This document shows positions 17,697 through 25,815 of a stretch of DNA of 64,000 nucleotides, one piece after another. The stretch is from Flavobacterium piscisymbiosum (lineage in GTDB: Bacteria > Bacteroidota > Bacteroidia > Flavobacteriales > Flavobacteriaceae), in NCBI RefSeq assembly GCF_020905295.1, contig NZ_JAJJMM010000001.1:5580001-5644000 (forward strand). The letters run 5' to 3'. The notes beneath the pieces were generated by a model, which saw only the letters and a list, made by a program, of their open reading frames with translations, was not told the DNA's origin and ran no database searches. The position numbers and the translations under genes are program-made. The number at the start of each line of letters is the position of its first letter. Positions within the stretch are counted from its first letter, which is position 1.

Positions 17697-17847
17697 GAAG
17701 AATGTTTCAGTAGAAAAAGCCGTTATTATTCTTTCCAAGAACGGCATTCAGATAGATGAGAAGGAGGCAAAAATTATTTTGGAATTACTATATTTAGTGT
17801 CAAAAAATTACGATAAACCAAAAGAGAAAAAAACTCTATATCCTTAA
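17683..17847 (+). CDS. small protein overlapping the recombinase gene
   Basis: A 54-residue reading frame whose ATG lies 14 bp inside the 3' end of the recombinase gene, in another frame. The product is helical and charged (VEKAVIILSKNGIQIDEKEA, then KIILELLYLVSKNY). From memory, short proteins with this 'KNGI-x-(I/V)-xx-EEA' pattern often sit beside recombinases and mobile genes in Bacteroidota and are often mislabelled as PTS components. The overlap suggests translational coupling and perhaps a directionality role; both are inferred. Confidence 0.6.
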   Translation: MNFIEKNVSVEKAVIILSKNGIQIDEKEAKIILELLYLVSKNYDKPKEKKTLYP

Positions 17848-17997
17848 CGGGATTTCGAATCATAGTTCAGCTTCGATTAAATCTCTAATAAAGCCACTTT
17901 TAGACTGTTTATTTCAAACAGACTAAGAATTCCTTGTGAAAAATTCGAACCGTAAAATATTACGCTGTAAAGACTTGAAAAACCTACATATTCGTAT

Positions 17998-18033
17998 AAA
18001 AAAAATGAGACAACTATTGACTAGTTGTCTCAT
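17998..18033 (-). terminator. terminator on the minus strand at the right island edge
   Basis: Twelve-base arms ATGAGACAACTA and TAGTTGTCTCAT around 5 bases. An eight-A run on the plus strand gives the T tail for a minus-strand transcript that would pass through the boundary repeat. The same order (repeat, then terminator) is found at the left boundary. Confidence 0.75.
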
Positions 18034-18043
18034 TAAGTGACTT

Positions 18044-18113
18044 AGAAGGAGCGAATACGAACCTTTTAATTGAAGATCTAAAACTTTTAGCCGACTCTTT
18101 TGATTGAGTTTTG
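18044..18113. repeat. right boundary repeat of the island (candidate attR)
   Basis: Same orientation as 4911-4980, with 63 of 70 positions identical and an identical first block of 24 bases. The similarity fades after about base 60. It is the right edge of the recombinase-bearing island; the next gene outside is at 18239. Confidence 0.6.
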
Positions 18114-18238
18114 TGATGCAAAGATAAATAAAAAAGGGTGTAATCAAAATTGATTATACCTGATAGTTAAAGTTTCAATATTAAAAATTCACCGTATTGA
18201 AACTACAATATTCAAATAATAAACTAAAATTTAAAATT

Positions 18239-18670
18239 ATGAAACATTTGCCTGATTTAAATGACTTCGCTAAAATTCTTATAGCCAAAGGCTTTGATGG
18301 TTCTTTTCAAACACAAGTAGCCTATCCTGGAAAGTTGAAAGAAAGCATTACCGAATATATGGAAGCCTGTAACAATGGTAAAGAAAGATCTACTAGAGAC
18401 GGAAACTTTTTACTAACGACTTATCTACAATGGTCTGGAGATGATAATCCCCGTATTGTATGCGATTTTTGGGTAAGAAAAGAAAACGACGGTTTTGATA
18501 TACAAAAAATGGAAATCACAAATAAAGACAGATATGGACAACTTTTGAAAAAATCGGAACTAAAAAACCTTTCAATAAATTCAATTCCGACATTAAAGGA
18601 AGCCATTGCTCAGGTTTCAGTATTTCCTCAACAAAAGCTTTCTTCTCACAAAAGAGGATTTAGAATGTGA
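18239..18670 (+). CDS. hypothetical protein
   Basis: About 143 residues when started at the ATG at 18239 (MKHLPDLNDFAKILIAKGFD). The frame reaches back to 18197, but the extra residues are of poor quality. It is soluble, with no signal peptide. It has mixed alpha/beta character (NFLLTTYLQWSGDDN, VCDFWVRKENDGFDIQKMEI). I recognise no family. It lies just outside the right island boundary and may be a remnant of a larger mobile region. The Cys and Trp content gives no catalytic hint. Confidence 0.55.
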   Translation: MKHLPDLNDFAKILIAKGFDGSFQTQVAYPGKLKESITEYMEACNNGKERSTRDGNFLLTTYLQWSGDDNPRIVCDFWVRKENDGFDIQKMEITNKDRYGQLLKKSELKNLSINSIPTLKEAIAQVSVFPQQKLSSHKRGFRM

Positions 18671-19104
18671 CAACTACAAAGTAATTAAACAGATGAAAAA
18701 ATAGAGCACGAACTAGCTTTTCTCCAGAACAATGATAAAAGTAGACAAATAAAAACCAAATTTCTCTGAAGCTTTTGTCTTAGTAGCAGCAAGCATTCAA
18801 ATATCTGCCACCAATGACTAAGTTTCATTGAGTTTGAAAAACCAACAATGAAAAACCTATTAAAAGAAAGCTTAGATAGCTTTTTTCTACAGTTGTGTGT
18901 TTATCGTAAAAAGATTTTTTAAAAATCAGGATAGCTAAGTGTAAATCTTATTTGAAATATGTGGCCTGAAGGATTATGGATTTTGGACAACAATCGATTT
19001 TACTAACCAGAAATACATAGAGGAAACACTATAATGTTATTGTAAAATTGGCAAAGAAGCATTAAATTTGAACATCTTACCAGAAGAATTGATAATTTAA
19101 AAGA
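18671..19104. other. intergenic region with decayed sequence
   Basis: About 430 bases without a continuous frame. Short coding-like stretches broken by stops occur (for example around 18960-19080), which suggests an old gene remnant, but no family could be read. The promoter of the AraC gene must lie near the end. Confidence 0.4.
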
Positions 19105-19944
19105 ATGAATACTATCTTGCCTCGATATAAAATAGATCTCAAAAATGATTTTGTATTCCTAAAAGAAGATGATCTGGAAAAATTCATGTTTTCGGATCTA
19201 AATGCACATAGCCATAATTATTACATACTGAGTTTTTTGTATGAGGGATCTGTTGCTCATCTTTCTGATTTCGAACATGAATTAGTTTCATCTCCCGCAG
19301 TTTTAATGCTGGACATTGACCACGTTCACACGCACCCTGATATAAGTGATTGTAAAATAGTTTCGATAGCATTCTCAACAAATTTCATTTCGGATCAACA
19401 GCAGACCTTTTTACAAAAAGTGAGTCAAGTATTTTCCAGACCATTCATCAATATTTCTTCAGAGGAACTTAATCAGCTGGATGAAATTATCAAAATTATT
19501 GCAAGGGAAAGTCTAAATGATAAAAAGGACTATGAATTACTCAAAGCATTGCTAAACGTTTTAATAGTAAAGTGCTTGAGACTTTCAGAGACATATCCTA
19601 TTACGGATCAAAATAAAAATGGAATCTATAGTAATTTTAAAACGCTTTTAAAGGCAAATTTTCAAAAGCAACATCAAGTAAAATTTTATGCAGACAGGCT
19701 CAATGTTAGCACACGAATATTAACTCAATATATTAGAAGTTCCACTTTTAAAACTCCAAAACAGTTAATAGACGAACATTTGTTATTAGAAGCCAAAAGA
19801 CTGCTGTATTGGTCGAATGCTTCAAGCAAGGAGATCGCCTGGCAGCTGGGATTTGAAACTGATAGCTATTTCAACAGATTCTTCAAGAAACATATCGGTA
19901 AAACCCCTAAGGAATTTCACAGAAAACATTATGAAGGAAAATAG
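19105..19944 (+). CDS. AraC-family transcriptional regulator
   Basis: A 279-residue protein. The N-terminal half is a sensory domain of cupin-like type (LNAHSHNYYILSFLYEGSVA). The last ~95 residues are the double helix-turn-helix: FYADRLNVSTRILTQYIRSS and SSKEIAWQLGFETDSYFNRF, then FKKHIGKTPKEFHRKH, a clear AraC signature. It is convergent with the exported DJ-1/PfpI gene and shares a bidirectional terminator with it. The ligand is unknown; the target may be the neighbouring gene. Confidence 0.92.
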   Translation: MNTILPRYKIDLKNDFVFLKEDDLEKFMFSDLNAHSHNYYILSFLYEGSVAHLSDFEHELVSSPAVLMLDIDHVHTHPDISDCKIVSIAFSTNFISDQQQTFLQKVSQVFSRPFINISSEELNQLDEIIKIIARESLNDKKDYELLKALLNVLIVKCLRLSETYPITDQNKNGIYSNFKTLLKANFQKQHQVKFYADRLNVSTRILTQYIRSSTFKTPKQLIDEHLLLEAKRLLYWSNASSKEIAWQLGFETDSYFNRFFKKHIGKTPKEFHRKHYEGK

Positions 19945-19981
19945 AATAACTACTGATAAAATGAATCCATCAGTAGTTATT
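19945..19981. terminator. bidirectional terminator between convergent genes
   Basis: Thirteen-base perfect arms (AATAACTACTGAT and its complement) around 11 bases, starting just after the AraC stop and lying before the DJ-1/PfpI stop, with T-rich sequence downstream. Confidence 0.75.
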
Positions 19982-19993
19982 GATTTAGTGTTT

Positions 19994-20704
19994 TTATTTT
20001 TTTGTTAATAAAAACTCCATGTCATTGTAACGATCGTAAACCATACCTTGAGCAATTTCATCTGCAAAATCTTTGCCTTGTATAATTTCTACAGCCTCAA
20101 GCGCTGTATCTATTCCAGAAGTAATTCCGGCACCCGTCAAAAACTTGCCATCAGCTACAAATCGTGCCTCTTGCTTCACTTTTATTTTTTTATGTAATCG
20201 CATCTCGTCCAAAGACCAATGGTGTGTAGTTGCAGAATGCCCGTCAAGAAGCCCAGTATTTGCCAGTATAAGACCTCCAGTACAAACTGACATTGTAATT
20301 TGGGTCTTTTCATTTTGTTTTACAATCCAATCCATCATATTTTTGTCTTTTGAGATAGTTCTAACGATCTCCGGAGAGGTTCCTGGAATTATCAGGATAT
20401 CAGATTGAGGTGCATCGTAAATGGTATACTGCGACACCAAATTTACCGTCCCTCCATCCATAATTATCTGCTTTTTATTAGTAGCTGATACTGTGTAAAT
20501 TTTGTATTTGCCTGTCATATTATTGGCCTTAACAAAAACATCAATCGGACCACCTGTGTCCACTATCTCTACTCCATCATACACTAATACTCCAATATTG
20601 ATCTTGCGATCTTTTGGAATATTGAATTGGCTATTTTGTGCATTAACATCTAATGAGCAAAAGAAAAACGAAAGAATTACCAAGGTAATTTGTATTATTT
20701 TCAT
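19994..20704 (-). CDS. exported DJ-1/PfpI family protein
   Basis: A 236-residue protein with a signal peptide (IIQITLVILSFFFCSLDVNA). The DJ-1/PfpI core follows: KINIGVLVYDGVEIVDTGGP, then DILIIPGTSPE, the nucleophile elbow SVCTGGLILANTGLLDG (Cys at about 141) and SATTHHWSLDEM. Related domains act as isonitrile hydratases, glyoxalase III or proteases, or form the sensor half of GATase1-AraC regulators; here the domain is free-standing and secreted. The AraC gene lies next door and is convergent, which hints at a split regulator/sensor pair. The exact reaction cannot be assigned. Confidence 0.85.
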   Translation of the reverse strand: MKIIQITLVILSFFFCSLDVNAQNSQFNIPKDRKINIGVLVYDGVEIVDTGGPIDVFVKANNMTGKYKIYTVSATNKKQIIMDGGTVNLVSQYTIYDAPQSDILIIPGTSPEIVRTISKDKNMMDWIVKQNEKTQITMSVCTGGLILANTGLLDGHSATTHHWSLDEMRLHKKIKVKQEARFVADGKFLTGAGITSGIDTALEAVEIIQGKDFADEIAQGMVYDRYNDMEFLLTKK

Positions 20705-20876
20705 GAGAAATTTTAATTTAAATAATAATTTGAATCGCTATATCTTATGCCGGCTAAGCTATTTTTGCGACGTGACAAAAGTAGCTTAGTGTCAATCTAT
20801 AAAAATTACACTTTTGGTATCTTTAATTGTACTTTGATGTTTTGTTGTGATACATAAAAACTAAAAACATAGAAAT

Positions 20877-20905
20877 AAAAATTCAGGATAACTACAAAAT
20901 TGAGT
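20877..20905 (+). promoter_or_regulatory. shared upstream motif, copy A
   Basis: Contains ATTCAGGATAACTACAAAAT followed by TTGAGTTG. This differs at only a few positions from copy B (21681-21709) and shares the frame ATTCAG...CAA(A/T)ATTG with copies C and D. It is followed after about 70 bp by a short ORF and a terminator, so it may start a small RNA. Probably a binding site or promoter element of the locus. Confidence 0.6.
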
Positions 20906-21012
20906 TGTATATTCAACGTTTGATTAAACAAGCTTTTAATAAGTAGACATAAAATGGAAGATTATGTTTATGGACACCCGCCATTTAATTAGTTGCATGG
21001 CGGGTTTTTTCC
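20905..21012 (+). ncRNA. candidate small RNA or leader peptide
   Basis: Motif A, then about 70 bases, then a perfect terminator at 20976-21010. Inside is a 12-codon frame (20954-20992, MEDYVYGHPPFN) whose end overlaps the terminator stem. Such a unit could be an sRNA or a peptide-coding mRNA under the same control as the envelope genes downstream. No similar RNA family is recognised. Confidence 0.35.
20976..21010 (+). terminator. strong Rho-independent terminator
   Basis: Arms ACCCGCCAT and ATGGCGGGT around 12 bases, followed by six T. It ends the candidate small RNA. Confidence 0.85.
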
Positions 21013-21680
21013 TTTTTGTTATGAGGCAGCCCAAATATGTTTAGAAGAATCCTGCAGCTACCAAGAACGGCACTTTTGGTTATATCAGCTCAGCATTTTT
21101 AAATTCGTTATTTCTTTACAAAATTACAGGCATTAATAATCTTGATTTAATTCCTCGTCAGGGAAAGATCCTATAAAAATAATTACCAATTAGAATGGCA
21201 AGGTTCTGACAAAACAGCCTCCAGAGTCAGATGACTTTGGAGGCTTTAGTTTTTTGCGCTATATGACAGTAATTGTTTATGAATTCAAGCTCGCAATGCA
21301 TTTGGAATTTGCTAAAAACCTTCAGCGGCAATCACAACAACTCCTGTAGATCTTCCCTAATATCCTTTACAGGTCTTAAGGTGAATGCTGCGCCTACGAA
21401 CATAATTCACACTACTCAGTGGTAAACCTCAATGACTACAAGGATGTGTAAAAAAATGATCTAGAAAAAATTATTTCACTTAAGGATCAATTCGGCAATT
21501 AAAGTTTCTAATCTAAATTTTTTAAACGTACTACATTGCTTCCTAATCGTAAATATTATCACAGATGTGCTGCTTCAAAAGTTAAATTTCTGTTTTAAAA
21601 AAAAAACAAAAACTAAAACAAAGCATTGATTTTCAACTACATAATACCAAAAATAATAGATATAAAAAAACGTAGAGATA
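21013..21680. other. intergenic region with one extra terminator
   Basis: About 670 bases without a usable reading frame. It holds a hairpin at 21217-21256 (next entry) and broken coding-like stretches near 21270-21500 that look like decayed sequence. Confidence 0.4.
21217..21256 (+). terminator. terminator-like hairpin
   Basis: GCCTCCA...TGGAGGC with an inner AGTC/GACT stem, then TTTAGTTTTTT. It closes whatever is transcribed through the preceding 200 bases; no gene is seen there. Confidence 0.65.
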
Positions 21681-21709
21681 AAAATTCAGGATAACTACAA
21701 AATTGAATT
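21681..21709 (+). promoter_or_regulatory. shared upstream motif, copy B (before PAP2 gene)
   Basis: AAAATTCAGGATAACTACAA followed by AATTGAATT, almost the same as copy A 800 bp upstream. It lies about 80 bp before the PAP2 start and is followed by TATAATCTTTC, which resembles the Bacteroidota promoter core TAnnTTTG. It probably controls the PAP2-phosphoethanolamine transferase-DUF1345 operon. Confidence 0.6.
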
Positions 21710-21790
21710 ATAATCTTTCACAATAAAATATTTCTAATATTTTATCAAGGTTAAGCCAGTGTAAAGTTATGATAAACAAAGATTTATAAA

Positions 21791-22702
21791 ATGTATCAAT
21801 TATTCCTTGAACATACGATTATTAAAATAAAGAAGATCCGTTACGTGCAATTAAATCCTCCGATAAAATACGTAATGAACTCAATTGTAATTGACAATTT
21901 TTCCAAGCTGAAATTATCTCTTTTTTATTTACCAGCTTTTCTTATTTCTGCCATTTTAAGTTTACTGTATATAGAGGATTCACTTCGTGCTGAGTCATAC
22001 ATAAAAATTCAGCAGGATTACTTTTTTCTACTAAATTCAATTCTTTCGAGATATCCCAGTATACAATACAATCTTACTGAAACTGGCAATGCATTAGTCG
22101 TGTTTTCGTTTTTAAGCATTTTTATTTTATACGCACCAAAACTATGGGAGTCTTTAGCCTCCGCACTTCTTATATCCTGTATGTTTTCAAGTTTTCTGAA
22201 AAAAATCTTCGCAGTGCCAAGGCCCGCTGCTGTATTTAACAATGATAGTTTTATAATCATCGGTAAAACCTTGTCGGGCAATAACAGCGTGCCTTCGGGT
22301 CATTCAATAACAGTTTTTACAGCACTCACTCTCTTATTATTTGCATTTATGCCCCGCAAGCTTAAACTTAAAATAATATGGAGCTCTTTTATTGTAATTA
22401 CAGGCCTGATCCTTGTTTTTACAAGAGTTGGCGTTGGAGCTCATTACCCTATAGATGTCATCATAGGCAGTATTATCGGATATGTTTCGGCATTGCTTGG
22501 TATATTTATAAGCAAAAAATACAATCTCTGGAAATGGATAAATGAAAAAAAATATTATCCTTTTTTCATAACAGCCTCTCTAGTCTGTTCTTTAGTATTG
22601 ATAAATAAAATTATTAATGAAAATTTTATCATATATTATTTATCTTTACTAACCTTGACATTCTCTCTAATTAAAATTGTTGCCGTATATGCTAAAAAGT
22701 AA
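21791..22702 (+). CDS. membrane PAP2-family lipid phosphatase
   Basis: Up to 303 residues with about six membrane segments. PAP2 motifs: KKIFAVPRP (about 137-145), NNSVPSGHSITVF (about 162-174, catalytic His) and RVGVGAHYPIDVIIGSIIG (about 213-231). It would remove phosphate from a lipid such as undecaprenyl or lipid A phosphate at the membrane surface. The ATG at 21875 is a possible alternative start that drops a basic N-terminal extension. Its end overlaps the start of the phosphoethanolamine transferase gene, so the pair is coupled. Copy B of the shared motif lies upstream. Confidence 0.88.
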   Translation: MYQLFLEHTIIKIKKIRYVQLNPPIKYVMNSIVIDNFSKLKLSLFYLPAFLISAILSLLYIEDSLRAESYIKIQQDYFFLLNSILSRYPSIQYNLTETGNALVVFSFLSIFILYAPKLWESLASALLISCMFSSFLKKIFAVPRPAAVFNNDSFIIIGKTLSGNNSVPSGHSITVFTALTLLLFAFMPRKLKLKIIWSSFIVITGLILVFTRVGVGAHYPIDVIIGSIIGYVSALLGIFISKKYNLWKWINEKKYYPFFITASLVCSLVLINKIINENFIIYYLSLLTLTFSLIKIVAVYAKK

Positions 22703-24209
22703 TTTATCAACCGCGCAATTTGCCTTTATAATGAGCTTTGTAAATTTTTTAATCTTTCACTATCCTTTCTTCAGCTTTGTATTGAATAATCTTGATTATG
22801 CGAGTTTTAACGGCATCATAATAATTCTCAGCTTAGTACTATTAATGCTGGTTTTAAATTTTTTAGTTTTTTATTTCCTGCTTTTTCTCTCCCGCTATAC
22901 AGGTAAACTGCTGCTTTTACTATTTTTTATAATCAATGCCGCTGCTGTTTATTTTATTAATACATACAGTATAATTATAGATGAAAGCATGGTTGGCAAC
23001 ATAATGAACACTAATCCTGTAGAATCAAGCAGTTTCTTTTCAATAAAATTAGTTTTATACATAATTGTAATGGGCATTATTCCGGGCATATTGATTTTTA
23101 AAATAAAAATCATAAATGAACCATTTAAAAAATTTATAACGCTATGCACTTCTGCCCTTATCCTGGTTTTGATACTGGTTTTTGTTAATTCCGGTAACTG
23201 GTTGTGGATTGACAAAAATTCAAAAAAACTGGGAGGATTGGCAATGCCATGGTCTTATAGTGTCAACACATCGCTTTTTTACATTCACCAGTACAAGAAA
23301 AATCAGAAAGAAATATTATTACCAGATGCTGTTATTAAGGACAACAAAAAATCCATTGTGGTTTTAGTAATAGGTGAATCTGCAAGAAGTGAGAACTTTT
23401 CTTTATACGGCTATAAGAAAAAAACCAATCCGCTGCTTTCGAAAACAGAGAATTTATACCACTTTAAGGCTGTTTCTTCTGCAACTTACACCACCGCAGG
23501 CGTAAAAGCAATTCTTGACTATAAAAAGACTGATGAACTTTATGAAATATTACCTAACTACTTATTTAGAAATAATATAGAAGTTATCTGGAGAACAACA
23601 AACTGGGGAGAGCCTCCTCTCCATATAAAAAATTATCAGAACAGGGAATTTTTAAGTCGGTCATGTGAAGGAGCAGACTGCAGTTACGACGGGATTCTCC
23701 TTACTCGCTTTAAAGATCAGGTACTTGCCAGTAAAAAGGATAAAATTCTCTTTGTATTGCATACCAGTACCAGCCACGGACCTACCTACAGCAAGAAATA
23801 TCCTGCGCAATTTCAAAATTTCAGCCCAGTGTGCAGCAGCGTTGAATTGGGAAACTGCTCTAAGACTGAATTACTAAACGCCTATGATAACACCATAGTT
23901 TATACTGATTACATCCTCAAGACTGTTATTGATAATTTAAAAGAATTAAAAGACTATAACAGTACAATGATTTTTGTTTCAGATCACGGTGAATCACTGG
24001 GAGAAAAAAATCTTTATATGCACGGTCTTCCAATAAGTATTGCACCAAAAGAGCAGTATGAAATCCCGTTTATTGTATGGGTATCAGAAAATTCAAAAAA
24101 GATTAAGCCAAATAAAACACTTTCACAAAATCATGTTTTTCACAGTGTTTTAAATTTTCTAAATATTGAAAGTCCTATTTATAATGAAAAATTGAACATT
24201 TTTGAATAG
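22689..24209 (+). CDS. phosphoethanolamine transferase (EptA-like)
   Basis: About 506 residues: five N-terminal membrane helices, then a periplasmic alkaline-phosphatase-fold domain. Signatures: VVLVIGESARSENFSLYGY (metal ligand Glu), SSATYTTAGVKAIL (nucleophile Thr in the TT), TSTSHGPTY, and VSDHGESLGEKN with MHGLP. These enzymes move phosphoethanolamine from phosphatidylethanolamine to lipid A and leave diacylglycerol. ATG 22689 is chosen over the upstream TTG at 22677; it overlaps the PAP2 stop. The periplasmic Cys pairs (CEGADC, CSSVELGNC) match family disulphides. It is likely linked to polymyxin-type peptide resistance; the lipid A target is inferred. Confidence 0.9.
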   Translation: MLKSNLSTAQFAFIMSFVNFLIFHYPFFSFVLNNLDYASFNGIIIILSLVLLMLVLNFLVFYFLLFLSRYTGKLLLLLFFIINAAAVYFINTYSIIIDESMVGNIMNTNPVESSSFFSIKLVLYIIVMGIIPGILIFKIKIINEPFKKFITLCTSALILVLILVFVNSGNWLWIDKNSKKLGGLAMPWSYSVNTSLFYIHQYKKNQKEILLPDAVIKDNKKSIVVLVIGESARSENFSLYGYKKKTNPLLSKTENLYHFKAVSSATYTTAGVKAILDYKKTDELYEILPNYLFRNNIEVIWRTTNWGEPPLHIKNYQNREFLSRSCEGADCSYDGILLTRFKDQVLASKKDKILFVLHTSTSHGPTYSKKYPAQFQNFSPVCSSVELGNCSKTELLNAYDNTIVYTDYILKTVIDNLKELKDYNSTMIFVSDHGESLGEKNLYMHGLPISIAPKEQYEIPFIVWVSENSKKIKPNKTLSQNHVFHSVLNFLNIESPIYNEKLNIFE

Positions 24210-24241
24210 CAGTTTTTAATAAATAAATTATGTAATTAATT

Positions 24242-24892
24242 ATGAATGCAACAGCTTTTATTAACCGGCTCAGCAACAGGTCGAGACTTATTATTTCTTC
24301 AGCTGCAGGAGGAATTACTGCTATTATTATCGGAAGTGGTACAAACAAAGCTTCTGTACATCTAATGGCAGTCTGGCTGGCATTTTCCTTGACCCATTTA
24401 TTTTTTGCGTGGTTCACCATCCTGACCTGCAGGGTGGATGAACTCAGAATAAGCGCTAAAAAACAGGATTCGGGACGCACGGTATTATCGGTATTTATGC
24501 TTTTAACAACATCCGTAAGTCTTATGGGAATCTTGCTGCTCTATCTATCTGCCGGGCAAAAAACTGGAACGGAATTAATTACGCATACTGTCATGACTTT
24601 ATCCTCGGTGGGCACTGCCTGGTCGGTAGTACATACAACGTTTGCATTCAAATATGCTAACCTTCATTATTCATACGATGGTCTTGATTTTCCCGGAGAA
24701 AAAGAACCGGACTATTTAGATTTTGTTTACTTTTCTTTTGTAATCGGCACAACATTTCAGGTTTCTGATGTTTCAATTCTTAATCGAAAGATTAGACGAA
24801 CTGCCTTATTACACGGGGTTTTGTCATTTCTGTTTAATACAACCATACTCGCATTAGGAATAAACATTATTTCCAGCATGGCACAAAAATAA
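24242..24892 (+). CDS. DUF1345 membrane protein
   Basis: A 216-residue protein with about five membrane helices and the DUF1345 landmarks: KKQDSGRTVLSVFML, then VHTTFAFKYANLHYSYDG, then LDFPGEKEPDYLDFVYFSFV and GTTFQVSDV. It is a paralogue of the 256-residue protein at 45422-46192, which has an extra N-terminal segment. The function is unknown; the family resembles a small ion-channel-like module. Third gene of the PAP2/phosphoethanolamine operon, 32 bp after the transferase. Confidence 0.88.
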   Translation: MNATAFINRLSNRSRLIISSAAGGITAIIIGSGTNKASVHLMAVWLAFSLTHLFFAWFTILTCRVDELRISAKKQDSGRTVLSVFMLLTTSVSLMGILLLYLSAGQKTGTELITHTVMTLSSVGTAWSVVHTTFAFKYANLHYSYDGLDFPGEKEPDYLDFVYFSFVIGTTFQVSDVSILNRKIRRTALLHGVLSFLFNTTILALGINIISSMAQK

Positions 24893-24976
24893 TGTGCTGC
24901 ACTTCTAAAATTTAGTAATCACAATTATTTTCAGTAAAAATAATCTCATTTATTAGTTAAAAAAAAAAGAAACTGC

Positions 24977-25012
24977 TAAAATTCAGATTTAATTCAAAAT
25001 TGGAATGTAAAC
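24977..25012 (+). promoter_or_regulatory. shared upstream motif, copy C (before response regulator)
   Basis: ATTCAGATTTAATTCAAAAT, then TTGGAATGTAAACTT; very close to copy D at 27191-27225, including the TGTAAACTT tail. It lies about 130 bp before the response-regulator start and suggests autoregulation of the two-component pair. Confidence 0.6.
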
Positions 25013-25140
25013 TTACATGTTTTTCAAAAAACATATTACAAGAGTTTAGATAAAATGAAAGCAAAAAGAGCTTTAGTTTATGTCCTTATATCTTAAATTT
25101 ATATTAGTAAAAATCTGTTATCAATTCGTAATTAATTTTA

Positions 25141-25815
25141 ATGAAAATTCTAATAATAGAGGATGAGCAGGAAATAGCTCAAAGCATATCGAGTTATTTT
25201 AAAGACAACGGTGTCACATGTGAGACCGTGTACAATTACGCTCAAGCGGTACAGAAAATTGACAACTATGATTATGACTGTATACTTTTAGACCTAACCC
25301 TTCCTGATGGGAATGGATTTGATATATTAAAAGAACTTAGAAATAAAGATAAAACAGACGGTGTGATCATAATTTCGGCTAAAGAAACACTTGAAACAAG
25401 GATTGAAGGATTCAGCCTTGGGGCTGATGATTATCTTACTAAACCGTTTCATCTTTCAGAACTGCTGGTAAGAATGCAGGCTCTTGTAAGACGCAGAAAC
25501 TTTAAGGGAAGCAACAGTATTGTTTTTAAAGAAATCCGAATTGAAATTTTCACAAAAACTGTAATGGTTAATGAACTGAGAGTAGATTTGACACGAAAAG
25601 AACTCAACCTTCTTTTGTTTCTGATAGGAAACAACAACAAGGTGCTTTCAAAAGCCGCAATTGCAGAGCACCTCTCAGGAGATATGGCCGATATGCTTGA
25701 CAGCCATGATTTTATATATGCACATATTAAAAACCTCAAAAAAAAACTGGCCAAGGCTGGTTCTGGCGACTACATTAGAACAGTTTACGGCGAAGGATAT
25801 AAATGGGAAAAATGA
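25141..25815 (+). CDS. OmpR/PhoB-family response regulator
   Basis: A 224-residue regulator. The receiver has the acidic pair (IIEDEQE), phosphoacceptor Asp in CILLDLTLPDGNG (about residue 51), a Ser switch (IISAKET) and Lys in DDYLTKPF. The winged helix has VDLTRKELNLLLFLI and DFIYAHIKNLKKKLAKAG, ending in TVYGEGYKWEK. It pairs with the sensor kinase whose ATG overlaps its stop. Copies of the shared motif stand before this gene and before the operons on both sides, so it is the most likely binder of that motif. Confidence 0.93.
   Translation: MKILIIEDEQEIAQSISSYFKDNGVTCETVYNYAQAVQKIDNYDYDCILLDLTLPDGNGFDILKELRNKDKTDGVIIISAKETLETRIEGFSLGADDYLTKPFHLSELLVRMQALVRRRNFKGSNSIVFKEIRIEIFTKTVMVNELRVDLTRKELNLLLFLIGNNNKVLSKAAIAEHLSGDMADMLDSHDFIYAHIKNLKKKLAKAGSGDYIRTVYGEGYKWEK

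Larger units (their letters stand above)
4911..18113. mobile_element. serine-recombinase defence island
   Basis: About 13.2 kb between two imperfect 70-bp direct repeats. It carries a SIR2-HerA type defence operon with extra genes, an HNH protein, an IS21 copy and, at the right end, a large serine recombinase with a small overlapping partner gene. The left end adjoins a degenerate tRNA and a 41-bp duplication. There are no conjugation genes, so it would be a passive or recombinase-only element. Integration by this recombinase is inferred from position, not demonstrated. Confidence 0.6.
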
